From the NCBI RefSeq assembly GCF_040436345.1, contig NC_133230.1:7709297-7773296 (forward strand): 64,000 bases of DNA. Direction: 5' to 3'. This document shows positions 34,066 through 47,488 of this stretch, one piece after another (position 1 is the stretch's first letter; each line of letters opens with the position of its first letter). The stretch is from Pagrus major. Taxonomy: Eukaryota; Chordata; Actinopteri; Spariformes; Sparidae. The notes beneath the pieces were generated by a model that was given only the letters and a program-made list of their open reading frames with translations, was not told the DNA's origin and did not search any database. A program made the translations under genes and the position numbers.

Positions 34066-35951
34066 AAAGGTACAGTGTGTAATATATCGAGTATTTAGCA
34101 GCATCTAGCGGTGAGGTTCTAGATTGCAACACTCCCTCGCTCACCCCTCCCTTTCCGAAGACGTTGGAGAAGCTCCAGAAGCTACGGTGGCCCCTCACCC
34201 TCCTCAAAGACTCCAGACTTTTCCCCATTTCACTGTCAGAATTTGAGACATTCGGTCCAATAAAATTTGGAAAGTCTAAAAAGGCACTAAACTGGAGGTT
34301 AGCCGGCTCGGTCAGCAGAAGTCTCTAGTGCGCACGCTTTATCGACCCCACAACATGGAAGTTGAGCCATTTTGGCTTCATGGTTCACTGAGCAGCGTTC
34401 ATAGGAATGAACAGGGCTCCGTCTCCATGGCTGTGTCCAGATTTTAATGTAATGTCTTTGAGTTACAGCAAAATGTTGAAAACAGGAAGTAAAATAAGTG
34501 GCTGTCCTCGTGAACGCCTCTTTGTTTAGTTTTTCTCCGTGCAAAACATACCCGATCTGTCGCTGGGCTCCTGTTTGAGGAAACATACATCACATAGAAG
34601 ACCTATGGAGCCCTTTTTAAATTTAATTAATTTAAAAATAGCTCTGCAATCTCAAAACACAGGTTACTGTTATGCGAGTCAGTTCGCACAGTTTAAATGC
34701 TTCATAGGGTACATAATATTACTTTGCAGACAATCACTCCACAGGATGTGGAATCCTGCTTTATACTCCAATACATAAAAAAAAAAGCTCGACTACATTT
34801 ATTTGACAACATTAAATAAAGTAAAATAGAAATCAACTAATGAATTATGAGGTTTCATTTTATATTCAGCAGCTACCACGTTACCAACGTTAGTAATGCT
34901 TCCACATGAATGCACCAATTATTATAATCCAGAGATCCTGGAAACATTATTCTGAAATGGGCCATTCTGCATAATGAGTACTTTCACACTCGGTACTTTA
35001 AGTACAGTTGATACAGTACTTATATGGAGGTTGGCCTTCATTGGTGCCTTTGCTGACTGATGACCCAACAGCAGTGGAAGTGATGTAACGCTGGTCTGTA
35101 CACAGGAAGGTTTTATTTATTTGTTTAGTTAATTCTATTTTATTTACATCTTATATTAGTGATATGTATTCATTTGTAACCAGCAGTATCTTACATTTAT
35201 CACTTCATAATAACCATAATTACGGCCAGGCACAGCGCCTGAGAGGGAGGCCCTTCATCCAGGAAGCACACTTCAGCGTAAAGCTTCTGCTGTGCCAAGT
35301 GGTGTTACATTCAGAGCCTTTTATCCAAGTAATTATGTCCACAATCCCTTGACTTCATACATAAAACAAAAACTAAATACTCATTCTCCTTTTGATACGT
35401 CTGAATGATATCTAGCCTCCCTGCCAAACATCAAAAAGTACGGGCTGTACTGTGTTGTAAGGTGCTTTTTTGTGCGCAGTCCAAACATCGTGGCCTGCAG
35501 GCGTCGGTCCCAAATGCATCAGTAACCATCCTCTGTTACAGTACATTTTTTTCCTGTTTTCAACATCTGCTGTAGCTACGACAACCACAGGCGCATTCAG
35601 CTGGATGTCGCCAGTCAACATAGTCACGTGTTAGGCAAAACTCCAGTGTTTATTATCGTTTTATGCCGCCTCTTGTCCTGATGTCGTATAGCGTCAACGA
35701 TTCACGCTTCTGTGATTTGTCTTGTACAAAATAAGTATGATCCGACATCCTTTATCAAACATGACGACCTCCATGGAGGGAGACCCGCTCCCTATGTAGA
35801 TATAAACAGCTCATTCTAAGGTCACGAAAACGCAACTACTCTTATTTCCGGGTTGATTATACACTAATTAAAACATACTTATGAATATCATATTCCATTT
35901 CTGCCGAGTGTGTTCTGCTAGATGCCGCTAAATATTACACACTGTACCTTT
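34066..35951. mobile_element. 1.9 kb TIR element (AAAGGTACAGTGTGTAAT ends)
   Basis: The left end is aaaggtacagtgtgtaatat followed by tagcagcatctagcggtg. The right end, in reverse complement, is aaaggtacagtgtgtaatat followed by tagcggcatctagcag. The terminal inverted repeats therefore match over about 20 bases and resume after a small insertion. I recognise both ends from memory as a very widespread percomorph non-autonomous DNA transposon. The interior (34300-35640) shows no transposase, and short open frames in it are not recognisable, so the extra length may be nested insertions. Flanking TTTAA sequence is present on both sides, but the exact target-site duplication is uncertain. Confidence 0.8.
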
Positions 35952-38070
35952 TAAATGACAAGAATTTAAGCTCTGAAAGGAATTGACTTTATTTTGTGTT
36001 TTCGTGAAGTTAAAGACAGGCTAATTAGACATTCAAAATGTGTCTGTGTGTGCTCGAGTGAATGTGATTGGAAAGAAGAAAACACTTGTTTAATTTAACT
36101 TTTTTTTTTTTTTTTTTTTTTCTCAAAGCACCTTTTGTATTTTCCTCGCCCTCCCATGCTCCTGCCCCTTCCTCCTACTGGTCCACTCTTTAACTGACCA
36201 AGACAAACTTGAACAGGATCTAAACTTCAGAACCGGACGGTTGTTTAAAGAAATACATGTACTGTACTTCTGTAAGTTAGCACACTTAAGTTTATACTGA
36301 GACTGTATCAAGCACCTGTCTTTTTCTGTCTTGTTTAACTCATGTGTGATTGTCAGGGGAAGATCTTCTCCCTTTATTTTTTTTCTTTTCTTTTTAAATT
36401 TCACGTTGTTTTAATGAAGAATGTGTCTGGGGTGAGTTGCTAAAGCTCTGTAAGCAACATCAAACAAGCGTTCCCTCGAAAAACAGCAGATTTAAAGATG
36501 ATTCTCACAGTCAAGATTTGTGTGGGCGACCAAAAATGTTGTTTCCTGTTGTGAAAAACCTCACAAAAAAAAACAAAAACATGTCAAGTATTGGAATCAC
36601 TGAATAAAAAATGATATGTAGAGGTCTCTAAACAAGCTAGTGTGACCACATGACAAATTCAAAACCTTTTTAGAAGCTATAATAACTTTTCAGACGTTGT
36701 GATCGGAGTATCCACGTCAGACAATTTCTATAACTTCCTGAAACCTACAACCCAACATCTGGATTGAATTTTAATCATATTTACTGGCATTATCTCCTGG
36801 ATATTATGTCAAGGCTCCGTGTTGCATCAACTTTTGGAAGCGAAGCTTGAGCAGCTACATTATCAGTATAGTTTAGAGCTAATTTGCCCACTTTCTGCAT
36901 GTGTTACAGACATAAAATGAACATTTGCATCTCATTTAGATCAAGTAAAAGATACTTTGTGCTGTACTTGAATATCCTTCCTAACCTTCTCTGTCATCAC
37001 TCAATTTAAACGTCAGTATAGCCGATCTCACAACACACGAGTGACTAATTTCTCATTGGTATAATGTTACTGTATGCAGCCAGTGCTGGGTGGAGTTGGG
37101 TCACAGCTGAGGTGTGTGGTTGAGAAGCCGGGATGTTCATATTTGAGGCAGCAGAGGGCAGCAGTGCTCTCTCATCGATCATCAGTGTCATGAGGTTACA
37201 CAAGAAAAAGAGAAAAAGAAGTGTTCACCGGATCGTCACCGCTTCTCACCTGACTGTGAGCCAACACCTGAACGCTGCAGGTGGCCGCTGTTGTAATGCG
37301 AGCGCTTTTCCAGAGCTTTGACAACCCACCTTTAACGTCTGAGCACGTCCGAGATCCTTTGTCCTCTGTATTTTAATTTGAAAAGCACTTAAGTTGCGGC
37401 TCAGTGCTCTCTTGTTTTGATTTTCTTCTTCCTGTCTGTGCTAGTGTTGGGGAGCCAAGGATTTTCCCTCCCTGGAGATTTGACCTTAACATACCGAGTG
37501 TGAGAACAGATCAGTTTCACTCGTTACGCTGACGTCAGTCTCTGTAGAAAAACCTCCTTTGGCAAAACTCAGACATATGAATGGTATGTGTGTTTGTTTT
37601 TGCTGTGAAGGGCCAATTTGTATACATATGAATATATCAATATACATATTTTTTAAAGCATTTTTGTATGTTTCAAAGCTGCTTTTTAACGTGTGTGTAT
37701 CATGGAAGATTTTGGTGTTGTCCGTGTGCATTACAAGCCTACAGTTAAAAGAGAGGCACAATGTTGTATACCATATCGTTTTTCCTGTTTTTTCTCCCAT
37801 TCTCTCAGTAGGCAGTAACACTTAACATTGTTTTCTAGGTTTGTAAATGTTTTATCTTTTTTTTTTTTTTTTTTTTGTGCAAACAAAAACCAGTTAAATG
37901 TGTTTATGAACACAGTCTCATTTTAAGATACCTGGGGCAAAAAAAACAAAACAAACAAAAGATAAAAAACAAAGATGTAAACAAGCAACTGTGTATTCTA
38001 ATGAGAATGAATCAACCTTTTAGCAGTAAGGAAGCTTCTCTGGTGCCTTACAAATAAAAGATGTGATTGA

Positions 38071-39780
38071 GAGTGCTCATTTGTCTTTGGTTGGTTACTG
38101 TCTGCGTGGGAAAGGACTGAGTCGGTCAGAAAAATGCAACTTTAAAGGGCATCAGAATCACTTCAACAGTGGCTCGTTGAAGCTGAAATGTAGCTTTTGT
38201 GAGCCACAAAAAAAAAAGGTTATGAAATGAAATAGTTTGAGGTACGTGGAACAGGTAGTTGACTCAGATACAAGTTAAAGTTTTGAGGGATGACTCGTTC
38301 CAGGAACATGCAGAGTCACAGAGTTATTAAAACACAAAGAAATTACAAAATTCCCTTTGGATTAGTCACATCTCACTGGATGAGTCAGCACCGTGTGTCA
38401 GATTTAAAGTTCAACCATAAATGACATTTCGGACATGATCTATTTACTCCCATGCCGATGGGAGTTTCGTTTCGTAGTCCACAAAACTTTTCTGGAGCTT
38501 CACAGCAAAACAGTGTTGCAGCATTCTCCTAAACAACCGAAGAACAGTAGATGGAGTTGTGTTAAAATGTAAAAACAATGGCTCCTTTCAGCGTGTACAG
38601 TGTAATCCAAGTGTCCAGAGGCCCTGAGATCCCAAATTTATTAGAAAAGACTGGAGCTGTGCACCCACCCATCGATTTGCTTTTTATTTCCAGTGTCCTC
38701 GTCAGTCAAAATAATCCCCAGAACATGTTGTGAACCATTTTAAAGGGATTTCTTTGGTAGAAAGTAATCTAATTAAATGAAAACTACCCACAGCGAGGTG
38801 TACTGCTCAACCGATACAGGATTTCTGTTGAGTTGCAAAAACTGATGAATAATTTTATGTAATAACAGGATATGTTAACGGCAGCATTTTTTCTTAATCA
38901 GTCAGACATATTTTATGCAATTCTGTACTTTCACTACTACTACATTTTGGCTGACTGATAGTGATGTCATATTGGTCTAGACCTTGCAAGGCGTGTGGAT
39001 TATTCAGAGTAATCACACTTTCTCTGGAAGAAGATTTTTCATTGACGTGAGCACCACAAATTAAAGTCAATTCACCTCCATTGTCTTAAAGTGGCAAGTC
39101 AAACCAAAACTGAACTAGCCGCCGTGGTTAGGATCATGCCTCTGACTTGAAAAATATAATATTCACAGCACTCATAACCAGGCTGATAACTGAAGTTTTT
39201 TAAACCACCTTTGACGTGGTGTCACAGCCCCATTCCTTCGGCACGGAGGAATCCCTTCAGGTCCAGACACGAACCCTGCGTCAGTGTGTTTAACAAGAAC
39301 ACGGCAGAGAAATGCTCCAATGAAAACAGAGAACACCAAAAACATTCCCTTGCTTCGCCACAAAAAACCCCCTTTGCATTTCCTTAAAGTAAGCACTCAA
39401 AGACGACACGCTGGCTAATATTTATGGAGAAAAACTACACAAAACAACCGACTGGCTGATAGAAATGATTACATGACGTGCAGCTTCAACAATAGGTTAC
39501 ACTTGCTTATAAAGAGGGAAGGAAGGAGGTCCATGAAGGTGTGTTTAGTTCAACTTGGAGCGACATTGTGGCTCCACGAGCACTTCAGGTGCAAGAAACT
39601 GAAATAAAATAAGATTTATGGGATGAACGTGTCCCAAAAATGTCTCTATTTGTAGTTGGTGAGCCTTTTAGGGGAAATCCGTCTACACAAGGAAGTAAAA
39701 ACATCCAGAATATCGTTGCCAGCTCAAAAAGTTGCACTGTCGCGTCACAGCAGAGTGGTGATACATTCTTTAAAAGCTAC
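38071..39780. other. intergenic region between tle5 and plpp2 (convergent 3' ends)
   Basis: 1.7 kb between the last tle5 poly(A) candidate and the likely plpp2 3' end. Apart from repeat A copy 1 at 38402-38690, I see no gene or clear repeat. A 74-codon reverse open frame near 39172-39396 is not recognisable. Confidence 0.6.
38402..38690 (+). repeat. dispersed fish repeat A, copy 1
   Basis: Contains the order agttcaaccataaatgac, then cgtagtccacaaaacttttc, tggagcttcacagca, gcagcattctcctaaacaac, atggctcc, gtgtaatccaag and gagatcccaaa. The same order occurs at 54879-55137, and parts of it in opposite orientation at 52640-52862 and 60500-60635. It is non-coding. The family resembles common teleost DNA-transposon MITEs (from memory). 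Confidence 0.7.
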
Positions 39781-39784
39781 ACAA

Positions 39785-40491
39785 TTTATTAGATACAGTA
39801 GTTAAAAACATAATAAAAATGTTAGCACTATACATAATCATGTAGTTAAAGCAGTCCATAATAATTACATGCATATCTTCTAAAGACAGTAAAATATAGA
39901 GACAAAGGCAGATAAAATCTAGCTCCAGTGTGGGTAAAACAAAACGTCTTATCTGACTGCAATAAGCAACAAAGTGAACAACATTCAGCCTCCGAGGTGT
40001 TTGTCACGCCACCCAAGGACAGATTGAAATCTTTGGTGGGTGTTTTTTGAAATTTACAGATCTCTGTAGCAGCCTGCAGCGGCACTTTTTCAGTTTAACT
40101 CACAGCGTGTAATCTCCCCAGCAAGTCTAAAAACCTTTTTTTTCCTCATAAAACGCAACCGAACATAAAAATATATATCATTGCACACTTACGAACAGAA
40201 AAACACTACAAATCAATCACATTTTCATTAAAAAACACGCACACACCCTGACGTAGAGACACACAGACGGAGCTTCTGTTCCAACAGGTTTTGGGAAGTC
40301 TTCATAGCTGTAAAAAAAGTTGAGAAGTCGTCTCCGGGTGGAGCAGGCAGAGTCTGGATTTCCAGGTAGTGGTTGCTGCACTATTTTGTTCTGTACAAGT
40401 CACAGGTCCTTTGGTAACGGAGCTGCTGTTAGAGAGTTGTAGGCGCAGGTTAGTAAGAGTAGCTGCTGCTGCTGCTGCTGTCAGGAGCTCA
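39785..40491 (-). other. plpp2: plpp2 3' UTR with poly(A) signal
   Basis: Sequence after the plpp2 stop on the minus strand. TTTATT at 39785-39790 (AATAAA on the minus strand) is the best poly(A) signal, giving a 0.7 kb 3' UTR. A short CTG/CAG triplet run at about 40461-40480 lies 10-30 bp after the stop codon. Confidence 0.5.
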
Positions 40492-43400
40492 TTAGGGTCC
40501 AGAGTAGCTGTAGTGGTTCCTCTGCTGCGAGTCGGGAGGCTGCGGGCTCGGTTTGCGTTCCAGGTGTTCGACCTCCGCCGTGTCCTGCCGCGTGCAGGGA
40601 GGGGGGCGCTGCTTGAAGAAGTCGGACACGTATCGGACCTTTGAAGAACAGAAGGGGAGGGTTAAGATGAGGAGAGTGTGCAAGGTAAAACATAATGCGC
40701 TGGTTACACATCGAATCGCACGGTCGTACTCACGGTGAGAACGGCGATGAGAGCTCCCTGCAGCAGCCCCACCATCACGTCGGTCGAGTGATGCTTGTAG
40801 TCCGACACGCGAGTGTATCCGACGTACACCGCAAACGCCACCAGGAAGAACTGGATGGTCGGTCGCACCAGCCGCGTCCACTTCCCCTGCATCCGGGCCT
40901 GGACGTAGAGCTGCACACACAGAACGCACATTAAATCAAATGTTATTTGAATTAAAACATTTTTTATAAACTCTACAGATTCAACTGCTAAATCTTCTCC
41001 CAACAAATGTCTTCTAACAGTATAAAGGCAGAGTTTTTTGGTCTATATCTCAAATATGATTGATTTTTCTACTGAGCTTCTTCTCATTGGAACAGAAAGT
41101 TCAGTTTTAGTATGAATTTGTACAAAACGACGACCCTGCTGTATATAAAACTAACTCAACACTAACAGGGATTAGACAGTCCAACCTGTCATCTTCCGGC
41201 CATTGTACAGTGTGTGGTGTTACAACAATGATGTTTTCAGACGTCAGCTCTGTGTCTGTGTCGACCACCCCCTCCTGTTATGAGTCGCTTCTGAGTGTCT
41301 TTGGTAAACAGACATCTCAGGGACACACAAAGTCTCACGCGATAACAACAAAGATGACGACACACTCACCGACAGAAAGAGCATGGAGTACATCCCGAAG
41401 GACGAGTGGCCGGAGTAGAACGACAACCTGAGGAGCGGAAAAACAACAGAAAATTCACTCAACACTTGATAATTAAGATTCATAAAGACATGGAGAGGGT
41501 CGGAGTGGCGAGTACCTGGATTCAGTCACATTGCGAGGGCTGCCGGTACAGTTGATATGCAGCATGTATCCGTTACAGCTGACCGGAGCGCACACGGCTA
41601 AGAAGTTTGGACGGGGACGACCTATAGTGAACTTGGCCAGGTCGGTCAGCGATTGGCTGACGGCTCCTCCGAACAGGAAGGTTCCCACCACCTTGTAAAG
41701 GGCTGACAGGTACTGGTTGAACTGGGAGTTGGAGTGCAGACGCTTTGTGTGCACGAGGTAAGCCTCTCCTGTGGTGATCTGGAGGACACATTATAATAAA
41801 AGGGTTCATTTTTGATTGCTGTGTATTAACAGCGCTGCTCAGACGAACAAGATGCAGGGACTCACGATGACGATGGAGCAGGTGATGGTGACGGCGGCCA
41901 TGCCTCCGTGGGAGATGGTGTCTCTCCTGTAGGGATAGTTGATGCTCTCATCGTTGCAGTAGATACCTCTTTGGTACGGACTGAACATGAGCGTCAGGAT
42001 GGCTGAGGGCAGGGCCGCTGGAGGGACGAGAGACCACAGATTACATTTTGATGGCAAGTTTGTACTTTTACCTCATTAAAAAAACTTTGAATGCAGGACT
42101 TTTACTCCGAACTGAGTATTTCTACATGGTGGTACTGTTATTTTTACTACAGCAAAAGATCTTAGGACTTCTTCAACCATCGCTGAAAGCACAATCATAA
42201 CCAAAAAGAAAAACGATGAAGTAAAAATGTATAGAGGCAATTTTAAAGAGCTGGAGGTCCATCCTGAGAGCAGCTTCAACCCCTCAGCTGCGCGTTCACC
42301 AGTGAACCGCAGCACAATGAAGTGCAGCTCAGGAAACAGCTAAGAACACACTGATGAACTCATGTTTGGGCTTTTTTGGCCAGAAGGCCCGACTCTGTCA
42401 AGTAAATGAATCTGTCATCGGTGGAGCTCAGTGGCAGCAGCTTCACCTCTGCAAGGTCACAGTCGCCCTCTACAGAGGCGCCACCTGGGATAGGACAGCC
42501 GTGACCTTTGGCAGCAGGGCAGCGTTTACACAGAGAAGGGCCTGGGAGCTGAGGACAGGACACACACTCACAAACTGCTGAGAGATAAAACGGGGTCCAA
42601 AAAAAAGGCATGCATTCATAGAAACTAGAAAACTCGGTTTAACAGTTTCTCTGCAGATGCAAACAAAAGACTCGGAGTTCAGAGGACATAAACCTGTCTC
42701 TTAAATCTGAGCAGGGACAATAGTCCAATCTTGGGGGCTGATGTCACTGACCTGCTGTACTTCTACTATTAAAATTGTCTTCCTGTTTTCAAGAGCTCCT
42801 CGTCGAACTGCCAAAGCGAATAAGAGCGAGGAATGGATGGCGTTTGTTTTTGCGAGCCGGAGCTGCGTGTTAACCGCCGTAAGAGAGGCTCTCGTCTAAC
42901 AGATTGCTTCCTTCCTCCTGAGTGTGTGACCGTCGCTGACAGGCAGAACTAAATGAAACCACGCGAGGACACACAAACACAGAAAAGGAAAAACACGTTC
43001 CAGACAGGTAATTTTTAGGACGGTAATTCCAACATGACGTCATGTGAACTAATGTGGATGTCAACTGGAGTGAGAATTAAGTCTGAGGTCACGTCGCCTG
43101 TCAGGTGTGAACACTTACAGCCAGTGTTTCGTCCTCTCTGCTTCCTTCTACATACAGGAATATTAACGAGAACACAGAACGTATGAATGGACTTTGTTTC
43201 ATGAGTCACCGAGCAGTTGCATTCACCAAAGCAAACAGTTAGCGCCTTCTTGCATGGACAGAAATACTAAATCACCTCTTGATCCTTTATGTTCCCTTCC
43301 AGGTTTCATAAAGTCCAAATCTAAAGAAGTGAAAACACAGTGGGTCAAATGTTTCGATGCACAGTAGCCACACTTTTTTATGGTTGTTGAGCTGTTATGA

Positions 43401-46400
43401 TGGAAGAAAATGTGGCTTTGTAATAGGGAACCAAAACAGTGAAGTTGCTGAGAGCTAAACAATGAGCTCCGAAAAGCCAAGGAAGCTGCAGATTCAGGTT
43501 ATTATTCTCCGCAGGTTCATTGCTTTTATAAAAAAATGTTGTTGAGAGCCATTTTAAACCTCTAAGAATGCGTGTTTCTGGCACTCACAAGAGCACATGC
43601 CTCCACAGAGGCCCAGCAGTCCTATTTTGTACACACTCATGAGAAAAAATTCCTGGATCTGTCCCTTTATCAGGAGCCGCGCTAAAAGTTAACAGGGTCT
43701 ATTCTGGGCTGAAACACATCCTCCATCCAAGTTTAGTGGAAAAGCGTTGACTAGTTTTTGTGTAATCCTGCTGACAAACCAACCAACGAGCAAGGGTGAA
43801 AACATAACCTCTGTGGCGGAGGAAGCAACAGAGACCATATTTAAAAGAAAATAAATGTAACTTCCCGAAGAAAGATGGTTGATTGTTAAGTCTCAACTCT
43901 GGATCGTCAAATACTGACACTTTGGGTTGATGGCCAGCCCGAAGCGTCAGTATTTAACATCTGGGATGAGATTAAACACGGGGAACTTTAATTTGTGTTG
44001 ATTCTGGGAGGCCCCTGCGGACAAAAGCAGATCTAGCAGATCTTGATTTAGCATATTTGAGACTTTATGGTGTATTTGTGCTGAAGTTCAGTATATTTTA
44101 CAGTTGTATAATGACATGCAGGCTCTTTCTTACATGTTTGCCTTGTTTTGATTTAGTTTTTATCAGACGATCAGTCGGCCCCACCCTCTACACACTGACT
44201 AACACACTGCCATTTTCCTGAACAAGTGCCACTAATGATCTGATGACGAGCAGTTTCCTCATTAAACTGAATTTATTTCCACGCAGAGGAAGCCCCCCCC
44301 TTCCTCCACTTTGCTCTACACATCTCCGGGTTCATGATTCCAGTAGGTCAAGCGTGCTCTCTCAGCTCGTCTTTGAAGTGAGCTCCAACCATTGTTTATT
44401 CTGCAGGGTGCAAGGATAACATTTAGATAAGAGAGTGCCTGTTTGACACAAGTCTCTGGTGGCTGCACACTGCCAGGCCGGAGACGTGTGGGGATAGAGT
44501 TGGGCAATGGTCCTGCCACACACACACACACACTCACACACTGTAACCATCACTAAGCTTATTCAACAACAGAATCAGTGAGGAAGTCAATTCCCCTACG
44601 GATCAAACATCCAGCAGCCCGTGGGAGCCAAGCCCAGGGAGAGATCCTATTATCTGGGTGGCACTGACCTCTGTTTTTATCTGCTCTATTATTCCAGAAG
44701 GCCTGGTATGTTTTTACAGGCCGGTGCTGGTGTGGCGAGGCTGGGTCGAGCCGAGCGGACAGAGGTTCATTCCCCAAATTTACTCAAAAAAACTCCATGA
44801 GAAGAGCTTGTTTGTAGGAAAGAATTTGACTCTATTTAGGGGAGACAAGTTGTTCCATGTATGTGTAATAGCAGTTTTATTTGTTTTAACAGCACCAGGA
44901 CTTCCTGGAGAAAGACAGTTGACTGTTGGTCAAATACTTTCTTTTGGTTTGGCGTCCGACCTGATTAACTGTCTTTCTCCAGGAAGTTGCATTCTCCTGC
45001 TGCAGTTTATCCGTCGTACGAATGTTTGTGTACTTCACATGTTTTGTGATGAGATTACATAACACAGCTCTCCACTCTGAGATGCATTAACAGGACATAA
45101 GTGAAAAAATGGGACGGGATCACACCAGCCATGACACCCGTCATTAGTACAGTATTGCATGAGTACTGAGGACTACGCATGTCTTCGAACTCAGCCTTCA
45201 TTTTGATCGTAACCATACACTTGTAAAGTTTTGTGAATGTTTCTTGCACGGTTGTGAAACCATCCTGCTGACAAAGATCTGTTCACAGTCAGACAGACAA
45301 GGTGAAAACAATACCAGCTGTCCTAGAGTGGACAGGAATGACTGGAACTGGGTTACAATGATCTGCAGTTTAAAACAAATATGGGCCAGGGCCGTAAAAT
45401 CAGGGGCAATGGCCCCTTTCCTACTTCCTCTGCCCCAATTTCCGGCACCCTTGCTCGGACCATACCCATCTGTCAACTCAGCCTCGGCTCCAGCTCCGCA
45501 CTAAACACACAGAGGTCAAAATCACATTCATCCTTTCCACCTCTCTGAAACAAAATGACGAAGTGCATCTCTGAAAATGTCTAACTATTCCCTTAAGTAC
45601 AGTACTGATGTACTTCGCCTTGACTTTTCAAGAACTCACGAACTTCAAGAAGACAAGACAAGAAGCTTGGTGACAAAATGCATTTTACACACAATGTTTT
45701 ATAGTTTTAGAGACTATTATAAATCTGTGCACAACTTTCTATCTTCCTTTCCTTTCTTGTTACCCTCTTAATTAGTTTTTTCTGCCCGTACCTCCCCACA
45801 TCTTTCCTTTCATTCCTTAACTGATATGAAAATGTACAAAACTGAAGGTTTGTGCCGGAAAGTGAACTCAAACTGTAAACCATCCGTAATTTTATGTCAG
45901 TTCTACTACTGCTACTTTTAATGCAGTAGAGCATTTCAGTAAAACAGAAAAAATACACTCTTCGGCAGACTGTAACAGCTTTTATCATCCTGCTGACATT
46001 TTACATGTAACCGAGTGTTTTTCCTCTTTCGATAAACCTTCACAGCTGCAAACAATGTAGAAACTGGTTCCAAGCTCTTTCACAAGTGGCACGCACACAC
46101 AAAGTCTCTGCTGAGTTTTTGTCCTCGGTAACAAAACGTCCAGCGGAGAGATAAAAAAAGGAAGAAGGGAAAGTATTGTTTTACGCTTTCACAATCTCTT
46201 CTGGAAAGAGCGCACCCCCGATTCCACTTTGAGAAAATAAACATGATGGAATCTGGGATCAGACACAAGTACAACTTCCCCTTGACCTCTGACCCAGCGG
46301 GAAGTGGGAAGTGTTCCTGTTATTCAGCCCCTCAAGATGAGCAGCGGAGGCCTGTGAATAACTGAGACATTGATAGGAAACAGAAACAGGTAACGGTGTT

Positions 46401-47431
46401 AGGAGGTGAACATTTGTCCGAGGTCTGAATGTAAAATCTCAACCGACGACTGTGAGATCTGTGCATCTGCTCGGTGGCCTTGCAGTTTGTTTGCTAACGG
46501 GGATTCACACTGAGGCGCTCAGAAAACTAATATTTAACTTGGAAAGATCCTTGTTTGGTTTATTTTGGCTGTAACTTAAGCGCTCACCAGCGCTGCACTG
46601 TATTTCGCACTTCCAGTCTTGTTTAATGGCTCATTGTTCATCTTTTTGGGGGGTTAATCTAGTTAATCCGTGAAAACTGTTGTTGGAAAGAAGACTCATT
46701 ATTTCCTGAGAGGACGGGGATTTTTCTTGGGAAAGTCCTACACGACAATGGATGATATATTTTGCAAAACCTTTTTTGTATGAAAAGGTTGAGTGGTTAC
46801 ATCTCTTATCTACTGACCCACACCGAGACGATTACAAGGCCTTTGAGTGCCAAGATTTAAACAAAGATACAAGTCCTTTCTGCCAGCTGATCCTGACGTT
46901 CTGCCCTCACACAGCAGGGCTTCGGGACAGAAATGTACCAATCCGGCCAATCCAAATCATCTCAAAACAAAAAAGGAAAATGATATCAAGTACTGGACGA
47001 CTAAATTACAAATTTGCACAAAATATGTGCTGTCGATACAAAGGATCTTCTGTCTCTCACTCTCTGGAAAATAATCAGACACATGGGTCCAATGATTATC
47101 CTTCACCCTCTGCTGAGTGCTACATTTCTGAATGCTTTCTATTATTATTAACGTGCATTTTTAAAGGACTGAGTGCTCCGACAACTTTCCAGTTTGCATC
47201 ATGTTCAGGGCTTTGTAATTAAAACAATCAATCCTGCAGATCTTTTGAAGGTCATACCTTACTGAAGACATGCACTGGCAAACCAACTTTGACCTTCAAA
47301 CAGAAAAAAAATGTTTAGCTCTTCCTCTCTCACATGAAACCACCACAGAACTGAAAAGACCTTCAAAAAACCACAGAGTTAAGTGGTAATAGTAACACGT
47401 CTTACCGTACCGAGTTTTACAAGAAGCTAAA

Positions 47432-47488
<57 letters not shown>

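Larger units (their letters stand above)
33111..38070 (+). other. tle5: tle5 3' UTR and downstream region
   Basis: This region follows the tle5 stop. AATAAA signals on the + strand occur at 33907, 36603 and 38053. The first would give a 0.8 kb 3' UTR ending before the CTG repeat and the transposon. The distal signals would include the 1.9 kb element at 34066-35951. I see no independent gene. Poly-T runs lie at about 36102-36121 and 37857-37876. Confidence 0.5.

Noticed and set aside
41210-41431. Plus-strand open frames overlapping the plpp2 exons
   Set aside because: They are shadows of the minus-strand plpp2 coding exons, which carry the PAP2 motifs.
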